Assembly: GCA_023252315.1 (NCBI GenBank)
Contig: JAJPEB010000100.1
Location: 1 to 5,184 of the forward strand
DNA: 5,184 nucleotides
Direction: 5' to 3'
From: Candidatus Woesearchaeota archaeon
GTDB taxonomy: Archaea; Nanobdellota; Nanobdellia; Woesearchaeales; UBA525
How positions within the stretch are numbered: the stretch's first letter is position 1; every line of letters starts with the position of its first letter. The notes under the pieces are model-generated. The model was given only the letters and a program-made list of their open reading frames with translations. It was not told the origin of the DNA and did not search any database. A program made the translations under genes and the position numbers. Positions 1-5,184 of the stretch are shown here, in pieces.

Positions 1-147
1 GTCGAAATAGCCCCTGGGCGTATAGACAAGCGGCGGCTCGCCCGGCACGAGGCGGGTGCGGCTGCTGCCGACCAGCACGATGCTGAGCATATCGACGCAA
101 TCGGTCGCGGCGAGTTGGTCGAGGCGCACGATCCGGGTCGTCTCGCC
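1..147 (-). pseudogene. cobJ: C-terminal fragment of precorrin-3B C17-methyltransferase (CobJ/CbiH family)
   Basis: The minus strand reads an open 49-codon stretch, from GETTRIVRLDQL through VDMLSIVLVGSSRTRLV to VYTPRGYFD at the window edge. The VDM...VLVGSSRTR...YTPRGYFD pattern is the characteristic C-terminal end of CobJ/CbiH, the SAM-dependent methyltransferase that methylates C17 and contracts the ring in cobalamin synthesis. The family normally ends a few residues after PRGYFD, so the natural stop should lie just outside the window. The N-terminal ~200 residues, including the SAM site, are missing. Upstream codons (148-162) read HFSEP in reverse order and do not look like the family. 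Codons such as TAT, GAT, CAA and CTT differ from the neighbouring argG, which mostly uses TAC and GAC. This suggests a different source genome, probably an alphaproteobacterium (inference). The family call is firm; the exact breakpoint is uncertain by about 10 bases. Confidence 0.8.
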
Positions 148-150
148 ATG
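137..150. other. head-to-head junction between cobJ and argG fragments
   Basis: Similarity to CobJ on the minus strand fades at about 145-147, and similarity to ArgG on the plus strand begins at about 137-143. Both genes therefore lose their 5' parts at the same point, within ~10 bases. There is no insertion sequence end, tRNA, target duplication or integrase signature in the visible sequence. Codon use changes across the point. The simplest reading is an illegitimate join between two unrelated genomic segments, either an assembly or amplification chimera or a real rearrangement. Confidence 0.7.
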
Positions 151-1021
151 GAAAGACTCTGGGTTCCTCGCGCGCTTCAAGGGCAGGGACGACATGATCT
201 CGTACGCGAAGGCCCATTCCATCCCCGTGAAGGCGACGCTCGGCAAGCCGTACAGCGAGGACGAGAACCTGCTCCACATTAGCCACGAGGCAGGCATCCT
301 CGAGGACCCCGCGTACGCGCCTGACGAGTCGATCTACTCGTGGACGCGCTCGCTGCGGGAGGCTCCTGACGATCCCGCGGACATCGAGATCGCGTTCGAG
401 GACGGCGTCCCCGTCAAGGTGCGCAACCTCGGCGATGGCACGGAGAGGACGGGAGCCCTCGCGCTCTTTCTCTACCTCAACGAGCTCGGCAGCCTGCACG
501 GCATCGGGCGCGTGGACATGGTGGAGAACCGCTTCGTCGGGATAAAGTCGCGAGGCATCTACGAGACGCCAGGCGGCACGATCCTGCATGCCGCGCACAG
601 GGACATCGAGGGCGTCGCGATGGACAGGGAGGTCATGCGCCTGCGCGACATGCTCTCGGCGAAGCTTTCCGAGATCATCTACAACGGCTTCTGGTTCAGC
701 CCCGAGATGGAGTTCATCATGGCCGCGATCGACAAGAGCCAGGAGGCGATCGACGGCTGGGTGCGCGTGCGCCTGCACAAGGGCAACGCGATGCCGTACG
801 CGCGCGGGTCGCCGAGCTCGCTCTACGACCACGACCTCTCCAGCATGCATATCGCGGGCGGCTTCGACCAGACGGACTCGATCGGGTTCATCAGGATCAA
901 TGCGATCAGGCTCATGGCGCACCACGCGATCATGGAAAAATACAGGAACGGGAAGAAGAGACCCGTAGCCAAGGGATCGACGGCGAAGAAGACAGCGATC
1001 GCTGGCGCCGTCTCGGAGTGA
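137..1021 (+). pseudogene. argG: argininosuccinate synthase, N-terminal half missing
   Basis: ArgG joins citrulline and aspartate using ATP, the penultimate step of arginine synthesis in the cytoplasm. Family similarity begins at VVSPWKDSGFLARFKGRDD (from about 137) and runs to the stop at 1019-1021, about 294 residues. Clear landmarks are KPYSEDENLLHISHEAGILE (about 247-306; the usual HISYE is HISHE here), the GIGRVDMVENRFVGIKSRGI block (about 503-562), YETPGGTIL, YNGFWFSPE and FDQTDSIGFIRINAIRL. The spacing and the PVKVRNLGDGT insert resemble the eukaryote-like form of the enzyme. Roughly the first 145-150 residues of a ~400-residue protein are absent, including the SGGLDTS ATP pyrophosphatase loop, so a product could not bind ATP. 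The reading frame stays open back to an ATG at 56, but those ~27 residues are chance translation of the reverse of cobJ. The C-terminus carries a short Lys-rich tail. It is followed by argH. Confidence 0.9.
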
Positions 1022-1050
1022 ACCCGGAGTACGCAGGGTGATGCTCGCAA

Positions 1051-1066
1051 GGCCCGCGGCGGGGCC
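1051..1066 (+). other. small GC-rich hairpin in the argG-argH gap
   Basis: GGCCC (1051-1055) and GGGCC (1062-1066) form a perfect 5-bp stem around a 6-base loop, within the 98-base gap between the argG stop and the argH start. No T-run follows, so it is not a typical terminator. In sequence this rich in G and C it may be chance. The rest of the gap (1022-1106) shows no TATA-like box, so argH was probably cotranscribed with argG. Confidence 0.25.
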
Positions 1067-1106
1067 GTAGCGACGCGGCGCCGGCAACCACCATACGACA
1101 ACCACT

Positions 1107-1113
1107 AGGAGGA
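1107..1113 (+). promoter_or_regulatory. ribosome-binding site of argH
   Basis: AGGAGGA lies 6 bases before the ATG at 1120. It is a near-perfect Shine-Dalgarno match and fixes the argH start, which also gives the family's usual N-terminus (MQLWNKG). Confidence 0.85.
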
Positions 1114-1905
1114 ACATTCATGCAGCTCTGGAACAAGGGGACGGACATCAACAGGGAGATCCTCGCGTTCACGGTCGGCGACGACCACCTCCTCGACCTG
1201 AAGCTCGTGCCCTACGACTGCGTCGCGTCGAAGGCGCACGCCCGCATGCTCGGGAAGATCGGCGTGCTTACGCAGGAGGAGGCCGCGAAGCTGTGCGCAT
1301 GCCTCGACGGGATCTCGGCGCTCGCGAAGCAAGGGAGATTCACGATCGCGCCAGAGGAGGAGGACTGCCACACGGCCATCGAGAACCATCTCGTGAGGGA
1401 GTGCGGGGAGGCAGGCAAGAGGATCCACACCGCGCGCTCGCGCAACGACCAGGTGCTCACCGCGCTGCGCCTCTACGAGAAGGACGCGATCGCGCAGGCG
1501 ATAGGGCTCATCCAGGCGCTCGCGGCGCGGCTGAGGAAGAAAGCCGATGCGCACAAGGACGCGCCGATGCCCGGCTACACCCACATGCGCAAGGCGATGC
1601 CAACGACCGCGGGCACATGGCTCTCGTCCTTCGCGGACGCGCTCGCGGACGATGCCGAGCTGCTCGCGATCGTCGGGGTGATCGTCGACAAGTCGCCGCT
1701 GGGCACAGGCCCCGGCTTCGGCGTGCCCGTGTTCGCAATCGAGAGGGAGATGACCGCGAGGGAGATGGGCTTCGCGAGGGTGCAGGAGAACCCCGTCTAC
1801 GCGCAGCTGAGCAGGGGCAAGCTCGAAGCGATGCTGCTCTCGGGCCTCGTGCAGGTCATGCTCACGCTCAACAGGCTTGCGAGCGACCTCGCGCTCTTCA
1901 GCATG

Positions 1906-1909
1906 CAGG
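1906..1909 (+). other. deletion junction inside argH
   Basis: The upstream frame reads TTC AGC ATG CAG (FSMQ) ending at 1908, and the downstream frame reads AGG GAT ATG CAG (RDMQ) starting at 1907. The two halves therefore share the bases CAGG at the join. ATGCAGG also occurs twice, at 1903-1909 and 1913-1919. The deleted native segment would have linked FSM(P/Q)-EFG... to ...GYN-RD(M/L)Q. This is typical of short-homology deletion, but an assembly collapse would look the same. Confidence 0.75.
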
Positions 1910-2111
1910 GATATGCAGGCGACGAAGGGGCCGCTCTTCGCGGGCGTCGAGACCGCGATGGCGTGCCTCTCGATCATGGCGCTGGTGACGGAGGGAATCG
2001 CGATCGACGAGGGGCGATGCGCCGCAGCGATGACGCCGGAACTGTACGCGACAGAGGAGGCGTACCGGCTCGTGAAGGAGCAGGGGGTGGCGTTCAGGGA
2101 CGCGTACAAGA

Positions 2112-2138
2112 CTGTGGGCGCGAGGCTCTCGCCCACAG
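2112..2138 (+). repeat. 9-bp perfect inverted repeat (hairpin) at the 3' end of argH
   Basis: CTGTGGGCG (2112-2120) and CGCCCACAG (2130-2138) are exact reverse complements around a 9-base loop. They lie in the last codons of argH, beyond most of the conserved sequence, and about 37 bases before the ribosome-binding site of the downstream exporter gene. There is no T-run after it, so it is not a canonical intrinsic terminator. It could be an RNA processing or stability element between the two genes, or a by-product of GC-rich coding sequence. Confidence 0.45.
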
Positions 2139-2174
2139 GGGCGGGAAAAGCGCGCGAGTAGATGCTTCGCGCTC

Positions 2175-2179
2175 GGTGG
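2175..2179 (+). promoter_or_regulatory. ribosome-binding site of the LysE-family gene
   Basis: GGTGG sits 6 bases before the ATG at 2186 and resembles the GGTGA core common in archaea. It favours that start over the in-frame ATG at 2162, which directly follows the argH stop and has no comparable site. Confidence 0.6.
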
Positions 2180-2185
2180 ACTGAC

Positions 2186-2791
2186 ATGCTCGAATACCTC
2201 CTCCTCGGGATCGCCCTCGCGGCCTCGCCAGGCCCGACGAACGCCGAGACCCTGCGCCGCGGCCTGCGCGAGGGGTTCGCGTCGGCGCTGCTCCTCACCG
2301 TGGGCGCCGTCGCCGCGGACACGCTCTACCTGCTCGCGGTCCTGTGGGGGCTCTCGCCGCTGCTCACGCATGGCCCTGCGAGGACGGTCCTCCTCTCCCT
2401 CGGGGTGTGCGTGCTCGTCTACCTCGGGGTGCAGAGCATGAGGAATCCCGAAATGCGGGGAGAGGCGTCTCGCATGCGGCGGGAGGGACGCGGCGGAGCC
2501 CTCGTCGCAGGCTTCGTCATCAACTTCTTCAACCCTGCGGCGGTCATCACCTGGCTCGGCATCCTCGGCACGGTGTCCTCGTCACTGCTCGAGCACTCGA
2601 ACGCCCTTGTGAGCATCGTCGCGATCCCGCTCGGGGCCCTCGCCTGGGGATGCGCCCTCGCCGCGGCGACGCATTGGGGGAGGCGATTCCTCAGCGAGAG
2701 AGCGATACGGGGAATCTCGTACGTGACCGGGGCGCTCCTCATCGGGTACGGGATCTACTTCGCCTATCTCGCCGCGCAGGCATTCCTCTGA
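2186..2791 (+). CDS. LysE/RhtB-family amino acid exporter
   Basis: This 201-residue membrane protein has the LysE-superfamily plan of about six helices. The N-terminus MLEYLLLGIALAASPGPTNA carries the PGP motif (residues 15-17) that the family has at the end of helix 1. A second hydrophobic block with acidic positions follows (LLLTVGAVAADTLYLLAVLWGL is the region around 2288-2353). A basic loop (about 2435-2490) comes next. The conserved GFVINFFNPAAVITWLGIL region at about 2510-2567 matches the family's NPKA/NP motif, and the protein ends in two more helices (about 2600-2660 and 2715-2785). Characterised members export lysine, arginine, homoserine or threonine using the proton gradient, but sequence alone does not fix the substrate. 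It lies 24 bases after the argH stop, in what looks like the same transcription unit, so arginine or another basic amino acid is a reasonable guess. The longer start at 2162 would add 8 residues and is less likely. Confidence 0.85.
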   Translation: MLEYLLLGIALAASPGPTNAETLRRGLREGFASALLLTVGAVAADTLYLLAVLWGLSPLLTHGPARTVLLSLGVCVLVYLGVQSMRNPEMRGEASRMRREGRGGALVAGFVINFFNPAAVITWLGILGTVSSSLLEHSNALVSIVAIPLGALAWGCALAAATHWGRRFLSERAIRGISYVTGALLIGYGIYFAYLAAQAFL

Positions 2792-2847
2792 GGCGCCAGG
2801 GACGCAGCAGGCAAGGCGGATTCCTTCCAATGCCGAGAACCGCGCCC

Positions 2848-3564
2848 TCACTGCGCGTGCGCGAACGCCACGGAGTCCGGGTACGTGCCGCGGAACTCCA
2901 TCTTCCCGCCCTCGACCGTGAGCGAGCCGATATGCAGCCCGGGCACGTTGCCGATGGCCTGCGCCGCTATCTCGTCGAGCGTGGAGTCGGGGATCGCGCC
3001 CGCGGGGAGCGGGACCTTGCCGAGCGTCGCCTTCTCCACCTCGATCGAAGGGACGTCGTCCTTGATGACGACCTTCCCCTTCACGTAGAACGCGGGGTCC
3101 GTCCGGTACGCGCCCAGCCTGCCCGAGATCCCCTCGATGCGCGCGTCGTCGAGGCGGAACGCCTTGCCCCACGGGACGAGGTTCCTCTTGATGAGCGTGC
3201 CGGACATCTCGACGGTGCCGTCGTCGTTGAATTTCGCCTGGAAGCCGTCCCCGAGCGGATCGTAGGCGTACGAGGGATGCCGCCTCGCCGCCGTGAGCTC
3301 CTCTTGCGTGATCTGCGCGTCGACGGGATGGCTGCCCTGGAACGCGAGGCTCTGCTCGGGCGCGGCGCCCGCGGGCAGCTCCGCGAGGCTCCTGCCCATC
3401 TTCTGCGAGAACGAGGCGAGGTCCGCGTCGGTTGCGCGCACCCCGAGGTCGCGCGGCGTCGAGGCGCCCAGCAGGCCAGAGAGCACGGGCACGAAGCCCA
3501 GGTACGCGGCGACGAGCACCAGCACGAGGACGATCCCGCCTGCGATGAGAGGCCACTTCTTCAC
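2848..3564 (-). CDS. membrane-anchored protein of unknown function
   Basis: This protein has 238 residues from a GTG start at 3562-3564. Residues 1-24 (MKKWPLIAGGIVLVLVLVAA...) are a two-lysine positive end followed by one hydrophobic segment, so it is either a signal anchor or an uncleaved signal peptide with the rest outside the cell. I see no lipobox cysteine, and in fact no cysteine anywhere. The C-terminal two-thirds looks beta-rich, with repeated short strand-like stretches such as TVEMSGTLIKRNLVPWG, FYVKGKVVIKDD and LHIGSLTVEGGKMEFRGTYP. A helix-like segment (PDSTLDEIAAQAIGNVPG) lies just before the last strands. That pattern loosely recalls bacterial extracytoplasmic lipid-binding-like families such as DUF2140 or DUF2993/LmeA, but I cannot confirm a family. 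It converges with the LysE-family gene (56-base gap) and lies downstream of the MFS gene, with its own likely promoter. A real gene is supported by its start signals and sensible protein composition. Confidence 0.8.
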   Translation of the reverse strand: MKKWPLIAGGIVLVLVLVAAYLGFVPVLSGLLGASTPRDLGVRATDADLASFSQKMGRSLAELPAGAAPEQSLAFQGSHPVDAQITQEELTAARRHPSYAYDPLGDGFQAKFNDDGTVEMSGTLIKRNLVPWGKAFRLDDARIEGISGRLGAYRTDPAFYVKGKVVIKDDVPSIEVEKATLGKVPLPAGAIPDSTLDEIAAQAIGNVPGLHIGSLTVEGGKMEFRGTYPDSVAFAHAQ

Positions 3565-3568
3565 GAGG

Positions 3569-3573
3569 TCACC
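3569..3573 (-). promoter_or_regulatory. ribosome-binding site of the membrane-anchored protein gene
   Basis: On the minus strand GGTGA lies 4 bases before the GTG start. GGTGA is the core of the archaeal Shine-Dalgarno sequence and supports use of GTG rather than a downstream start, which would lose the membrane segment. Confidence 0.6.
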
Positions 3574-3597
3574 GTTGCGCCCCGCGACTCGCCACGG

Positions 3598-3608
3598 TCT
3601 TATAAGCG
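3598..3608 (-). promoter_or_regulatory. archaeal-type TATA box
   Basis: The minus strand reads CGCTTATAAGA, an AT-rich island in very GC-rich sequence. TTATAA spans 3605-3600. An archaeal start site about 25 bases downstream would fall near 3576-3579. That gives a short leader of roughly 12-15 bases containing the GGTGA site, which is the usual archaeal arrangement. It lies in the 63-base gap after the MFS gene, so the downstream gene can be transcribed on its own. A bacterial -10 reading (TATAAG) has no convincing -35 partner. Confidence 0.55.
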
Positions 3609-3627
3609 TTCCGCTCCCGCGCGCGGC

Positions 3628-5103
3628 CTACTCGACATGCACCTCGACGTCCATGTCCTCGGACTTGACGTCGATGAAGAGCGCCGTGACCGCGCCGACC
3701 ATGAGCAGCACCGCCGCGATGAGGAAGACCGTCGTGTACGCGGAGATCTGCGCCTTGAGGATGACGAGCCCCACGACCTGCTGGTAGACCGCGGGGTCGA
3801 TCGAGCGCACGACGGTGTTGCGCGCGATCTCGAGCATGTTCGTCTCCGTCATGAAGGTGAGCACGCTCGCGAAGATCGCGATTCCGAACGCGCCCGCGAT
3901 GTTGCGCACGAGCGCGAGGATCGACGACGCGACGCCGATCTCCTCCTTCGGCACCACGGCCGCGATCGCGTTCGTGCGCTGCGCCATGCCGAAGCCCATG
4001 CCGAACGCCATGATCGCGAGCGGGATGCTGATGTCCGTCGCGACCGAGCGCGGATCGAGCCACGTGAGCATGAAGATGCCGACGCCCGCGACGAACGTGC
4101 TCGCGGCGATCACGTAGCGCGGCTGCACCTTGCCCGTGAGCCTGCCGCCGATCGCCGCCGCGATCATGAGCGCGAACGCCATCGGGATGAAGAGGTAGCC
4201 GGCCTCCGTCGCATTGTAGCTGAGGAACGTCTGCGCGAAGACGGGGATCACGAAGATGCCGCCCATCATGCCCATGAAGACCACGAAGTTGTTGAGCAGC
4301 GTGTTCATGAAGACCCCGTTCCTGAAGAACTTGAAGTCCACGATCGGGTCCTCGTGCGTGCGCTCGACCCAGTAGAAGATGGCGAGGAACAGGATCGCTG
4401 TCGCGTAGCAGAGCAGCGCCTCGGTCGACACCCAGCCCCAGTCGATGCCCTTGTCGAGCACGAGCACGATCGCCGAGAGCGCGACGCCGAGCGTGAGCGC
4501 GCCCCAGACGTCGAACGACTTGATGGGCTGCTCGTTCTTCGACTCGTCGATGAAGATGATCGCCATGATGAGCCCGACGATGCCGACGGGGAGGTTGATG
4601 AGGAAGACGGAGCGCCAGCCGAACGTGTCGATGAGCGGGCCGCCGATGAGCGGGCCGAAGACGGCCGCGGCCGCGAAGCTCGCGGACCAGAGGCCGAGCG
4701 CCTGCGCGCGCTCCTTGGGCTCGCGGAACGTGACCGCGAGGATCGCCATCGCCGTGGGATAGTCGGCCGAGCCCGCGACCGCCTGGATGACGCGGAAGAC
4801 GATCATCGAGCCGAGGTTCCACGCGAGGCCCGCGAGGACCGAGCCGACGATGAACACGATGAAGCCGATCATGTAGACCTTCTTGCGGCCTATCGTGTCG
4901 CCGAGCTTGCCCCACACGGGGACGAACACCGCGTTCGCGAGGATGTACGCGGTCGCGATCCAGCCTGCGGCGCCCACCGAGATCCCGAAGTCCTCGATGA
5001 TCTTGGGGAGCGCCAGGTTGACGATCGTCTGGTCGAGGCGGCCGAGGAACGTGCCGACGATGACCGTGACGAGGATCCACCACTTCAGGCTGTCTTTCGC
5101 CAT
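3628..5103 (-). CDS. MFS transporter, DHA2 (EmrB/QacA) drug:proton antiporter family
   Basis: This 491-residue integral membrane protein has about 14 predicted helices, the size and topology of the DHA2 family, which usually exports drugs or other hydrophobic compounds in exchange for protons. Motif D1 is LDQTIVNLALP (residues 23-33), motif A is GKLGDTIGRKK (65-75), motif B is FRVIQAVAGS (103-112) with its conserved Arg, and motif C is AAAAVFGPLIGG (144-155). The family hallmark GWRSVFLINLPVG is at 162-174. The short charged tail (IDVKSEDMDVEVHVE) is cytoplasmic by topology. The start is the ATG at 5101-5103, only 4 bases after the stop of an upstream gene and without a clear ribosome-binding site. 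This suggests translational coupling. Arginine codons are mostly CGC with only about two AGG, unlike the AGG-rich argH, which may mean a different origin. The substrate cannot be told from sequence. It could also be a metabolite exporter. Confidence 0.93.
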   Translation of the reverse strand: MAKDSLKWWILVTVIVGTFLGRLDQTIVNLALPKIIEDFGISVGAAGWIATAYILANAVFVPVWGKLGDTIGRKKVYMIGFIVFIVGSVLAGLAWNLGSMIVFRVIQAVAGSADYPTAMAILAVTFREPKERAQALGLWSASFAAAAVFGPLIGGPLIDTFGWRSVFLINLPVGIVGLIMAIIFIDESKNEQPIKSFDVWGALTLGVALSAIVLVLDKGIDWGWVSTEALLCYATAILFLAIFYWVERTHEDPIVDFKFFRNGVFMNTLLNNFVVFMGMMGGIFVIPVFAQTFLSYNATEAGYLFIPMAFALMIAAAIGGRLTGKVQPRYVIAASTFVAGVGIFMLTWLDPRSVATDISIPLAIMAFGMGFGMAQRTNAIAAVVPKEEIGVASSILALVRNIAGAFGIAIFASVLTFMTETNMLEIARNTVVRSIDPAVYQQVVGLVILKAQISAYTTVFLIAAVLLMVGAVTALFIDVKSEDMDVEVHVE

Positions 5104-5107
5104 GGTG

Positions 5108-5184
5108 CTACTTGTAGACCCACAGCCGCGCGGACATGCCGTTCCTCACGAGGATGCTCGCGCCCCTGCCGGTGTTGCCGTAGC
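5108..5184 (-). CDS. C-terminal end of an unrecognised gene
   Basis: The minus strand is open from the window edge for 24 codons (YGNTGRGASILVRNGMSARL then WVYK) to a TAG at 5108-5110. It ends 4 bases before the MFS start, and it uses AGG and CGG for arginine. The tight spacing suggests a shared operon with the transporter, where a regulator or partner subunit would be common, but the fragment is too short to assign. It may be chance, since only 77 bases are visible. Confidence 0.5.
   Translation of the reverse strand, partial: YGNTGRGASILVRNGMSARLWVYK

Larger units (their letters stand above)
1120..2161 (+). pseudogene. argH: argininosuccinate lyase, disrupted by internal out-of-frame deletion
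   Basis: ArgH cleaves argininosuccinate to arginine and fumarate. It belongs to the fumarase/aspartase superfamily and acts as a homotetramer. Residues 1-263 (1120-1908) match well: EDCHTAIENHL, HTARSRNDQ (residues 103-111), GYTHMRKAMP (152-161, with the catalytic His at 155), then NRLASDLALFSMQ. The family next expects about 56 residues including the GSSxMPxKxNP catalytic-serine loop. These are absent. Similarity resumes in another frame at RDMQATKGPLFAGVET (from 1907) and runs through ELYATEEAYRLVKEQG and FRDAYKTVGARL to the stop at 2159-2161. This short C-terminus fits the ~400-residue form of the enzyme. The frame change implies a loss of 3n+2 bases, about 170. Without the deletion-frame change, translation from 1120 runs out of family sequence and stops at 2184. 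Either way the product would be inactive. The gene follows argG and precedes a LysE-family gene on the same strand. Confidence 0.92.

Noticed and set aside
56..136. Extension of the argG frame back to the ATG at 56, as the true N-terminus
   Set aside because: These ~27 residues do not resemble ArgG. The same bases read on the minus strand give clear CobJ sequence, so the extension is chance.
137..2161. Split or programmed-frameshift arginine genes, or a novel stand-alone ArgG domain
   Set aside because: The argH gap removes essential catalytic residues, which frameshifting cannot restore. The argG half lacks ATP binding, and its break coincides with foreign sequence.
1105..2322. Long antisense frame (405 codons) opposite argH and the start of the LysE gene
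   Set aside because: It is Arg/Pro/His-rich with low complexity, matches no family, and is expected opposite high-GC coding sequence.
2792..2847. Possible bidirectional terminator between the convergent LysE and anchored-protein genes
   Set aside because: Only a 4-bp AAGG/CCTT pairing and a short TTCCTTCC tract are visible. There is no stable stem and no T-run.
2582..3556. Minus-strand frame (324 codons) overlapping the anchored protein gene
   Set aside because: It is an arginine-rich shadow frame. The overlapping 238-residue frame has the promoter, ribosome-binding site and a sensible membrane segment.
3569..5083. Long minus-strand frame (504 codons) overlapping the MFS gene
   Set aside because: It is an out-of-frame shadow of the transporter with extreme Arg/His/Gly/Asp content. 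The transporter frame has all family motifs.
1..5184. CRISPR array, tRNA, insertion sequence, toxin-antitoxin or defence system
   Set aside because: I saw no regularly spaced repeats, tRNA-like cloverleaf, transposase motifs, terminal inverted repeats or known defence domains on either strand.

Overview
The window is a high-GC, gene-dense stretch that I read as mostly archaeal. The support is a TATA-like element about 35 bases before a start codon with a GGTGA ribosome-binding site, a second GGTGG site before another gene, heavy use of AGG for arginine, and an argininosuccinate synthase/lyase pair of the eukaryote-like and short-lyase types. No rRNA or other phylogenetic marker is present, so this assignment is an inference of moderate strength. 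The first ~140 bases look different. They encode, on the minus strand, the C-terminal end of a cobalamin-pathway methyltransferase (CobJ/CbiH) with bacterial (alphaproteobacterial-looking) wording and codon use.

Layout. Bases 1 to ~147 (minus) hold the 5'-truncated cobJ fragment. At about 137-150 it abuts, head to head, an argG that lacks its N-terminal ATP-binding half (about 137-1021, plus). After a 98-base gap comes argH (1120-2161, plus), with a ribosome-binding site but an out-of-frame internal deletion near 1906-1909 that removes the catalytic GSSxMPxKxNP loop. A LysE/RhtB-family exporter follows 24 bases later (2186-2791, plus). Convergent to it on the minus strand are a membrane-anchored protein of unknown function (2848-3564) with its own archaeal-type promoter, a 14-helix DHA2-type MFS drug/proton antiporter (3628-5103), and the last 24 codons of an unrecognised gene (5108-5184) that sits 4 bases upstream of the MFS gene.

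How it works together. An intact argG-argH pair would convert citrulline and aspartate to arginine and fumarate, and the adjacent LysE-type protein could export arginine or a related amino acid. As it stands, neither arginine gene can encode a working enzyme. The argG break coincides with a switch to apparently unrelated DNA, so an assembly or amplification chimera is at least as likely as real gene decay. I did not find a convincing new multi-gene system. The most informative features are the cobJ/argG junction and the argH deletion.
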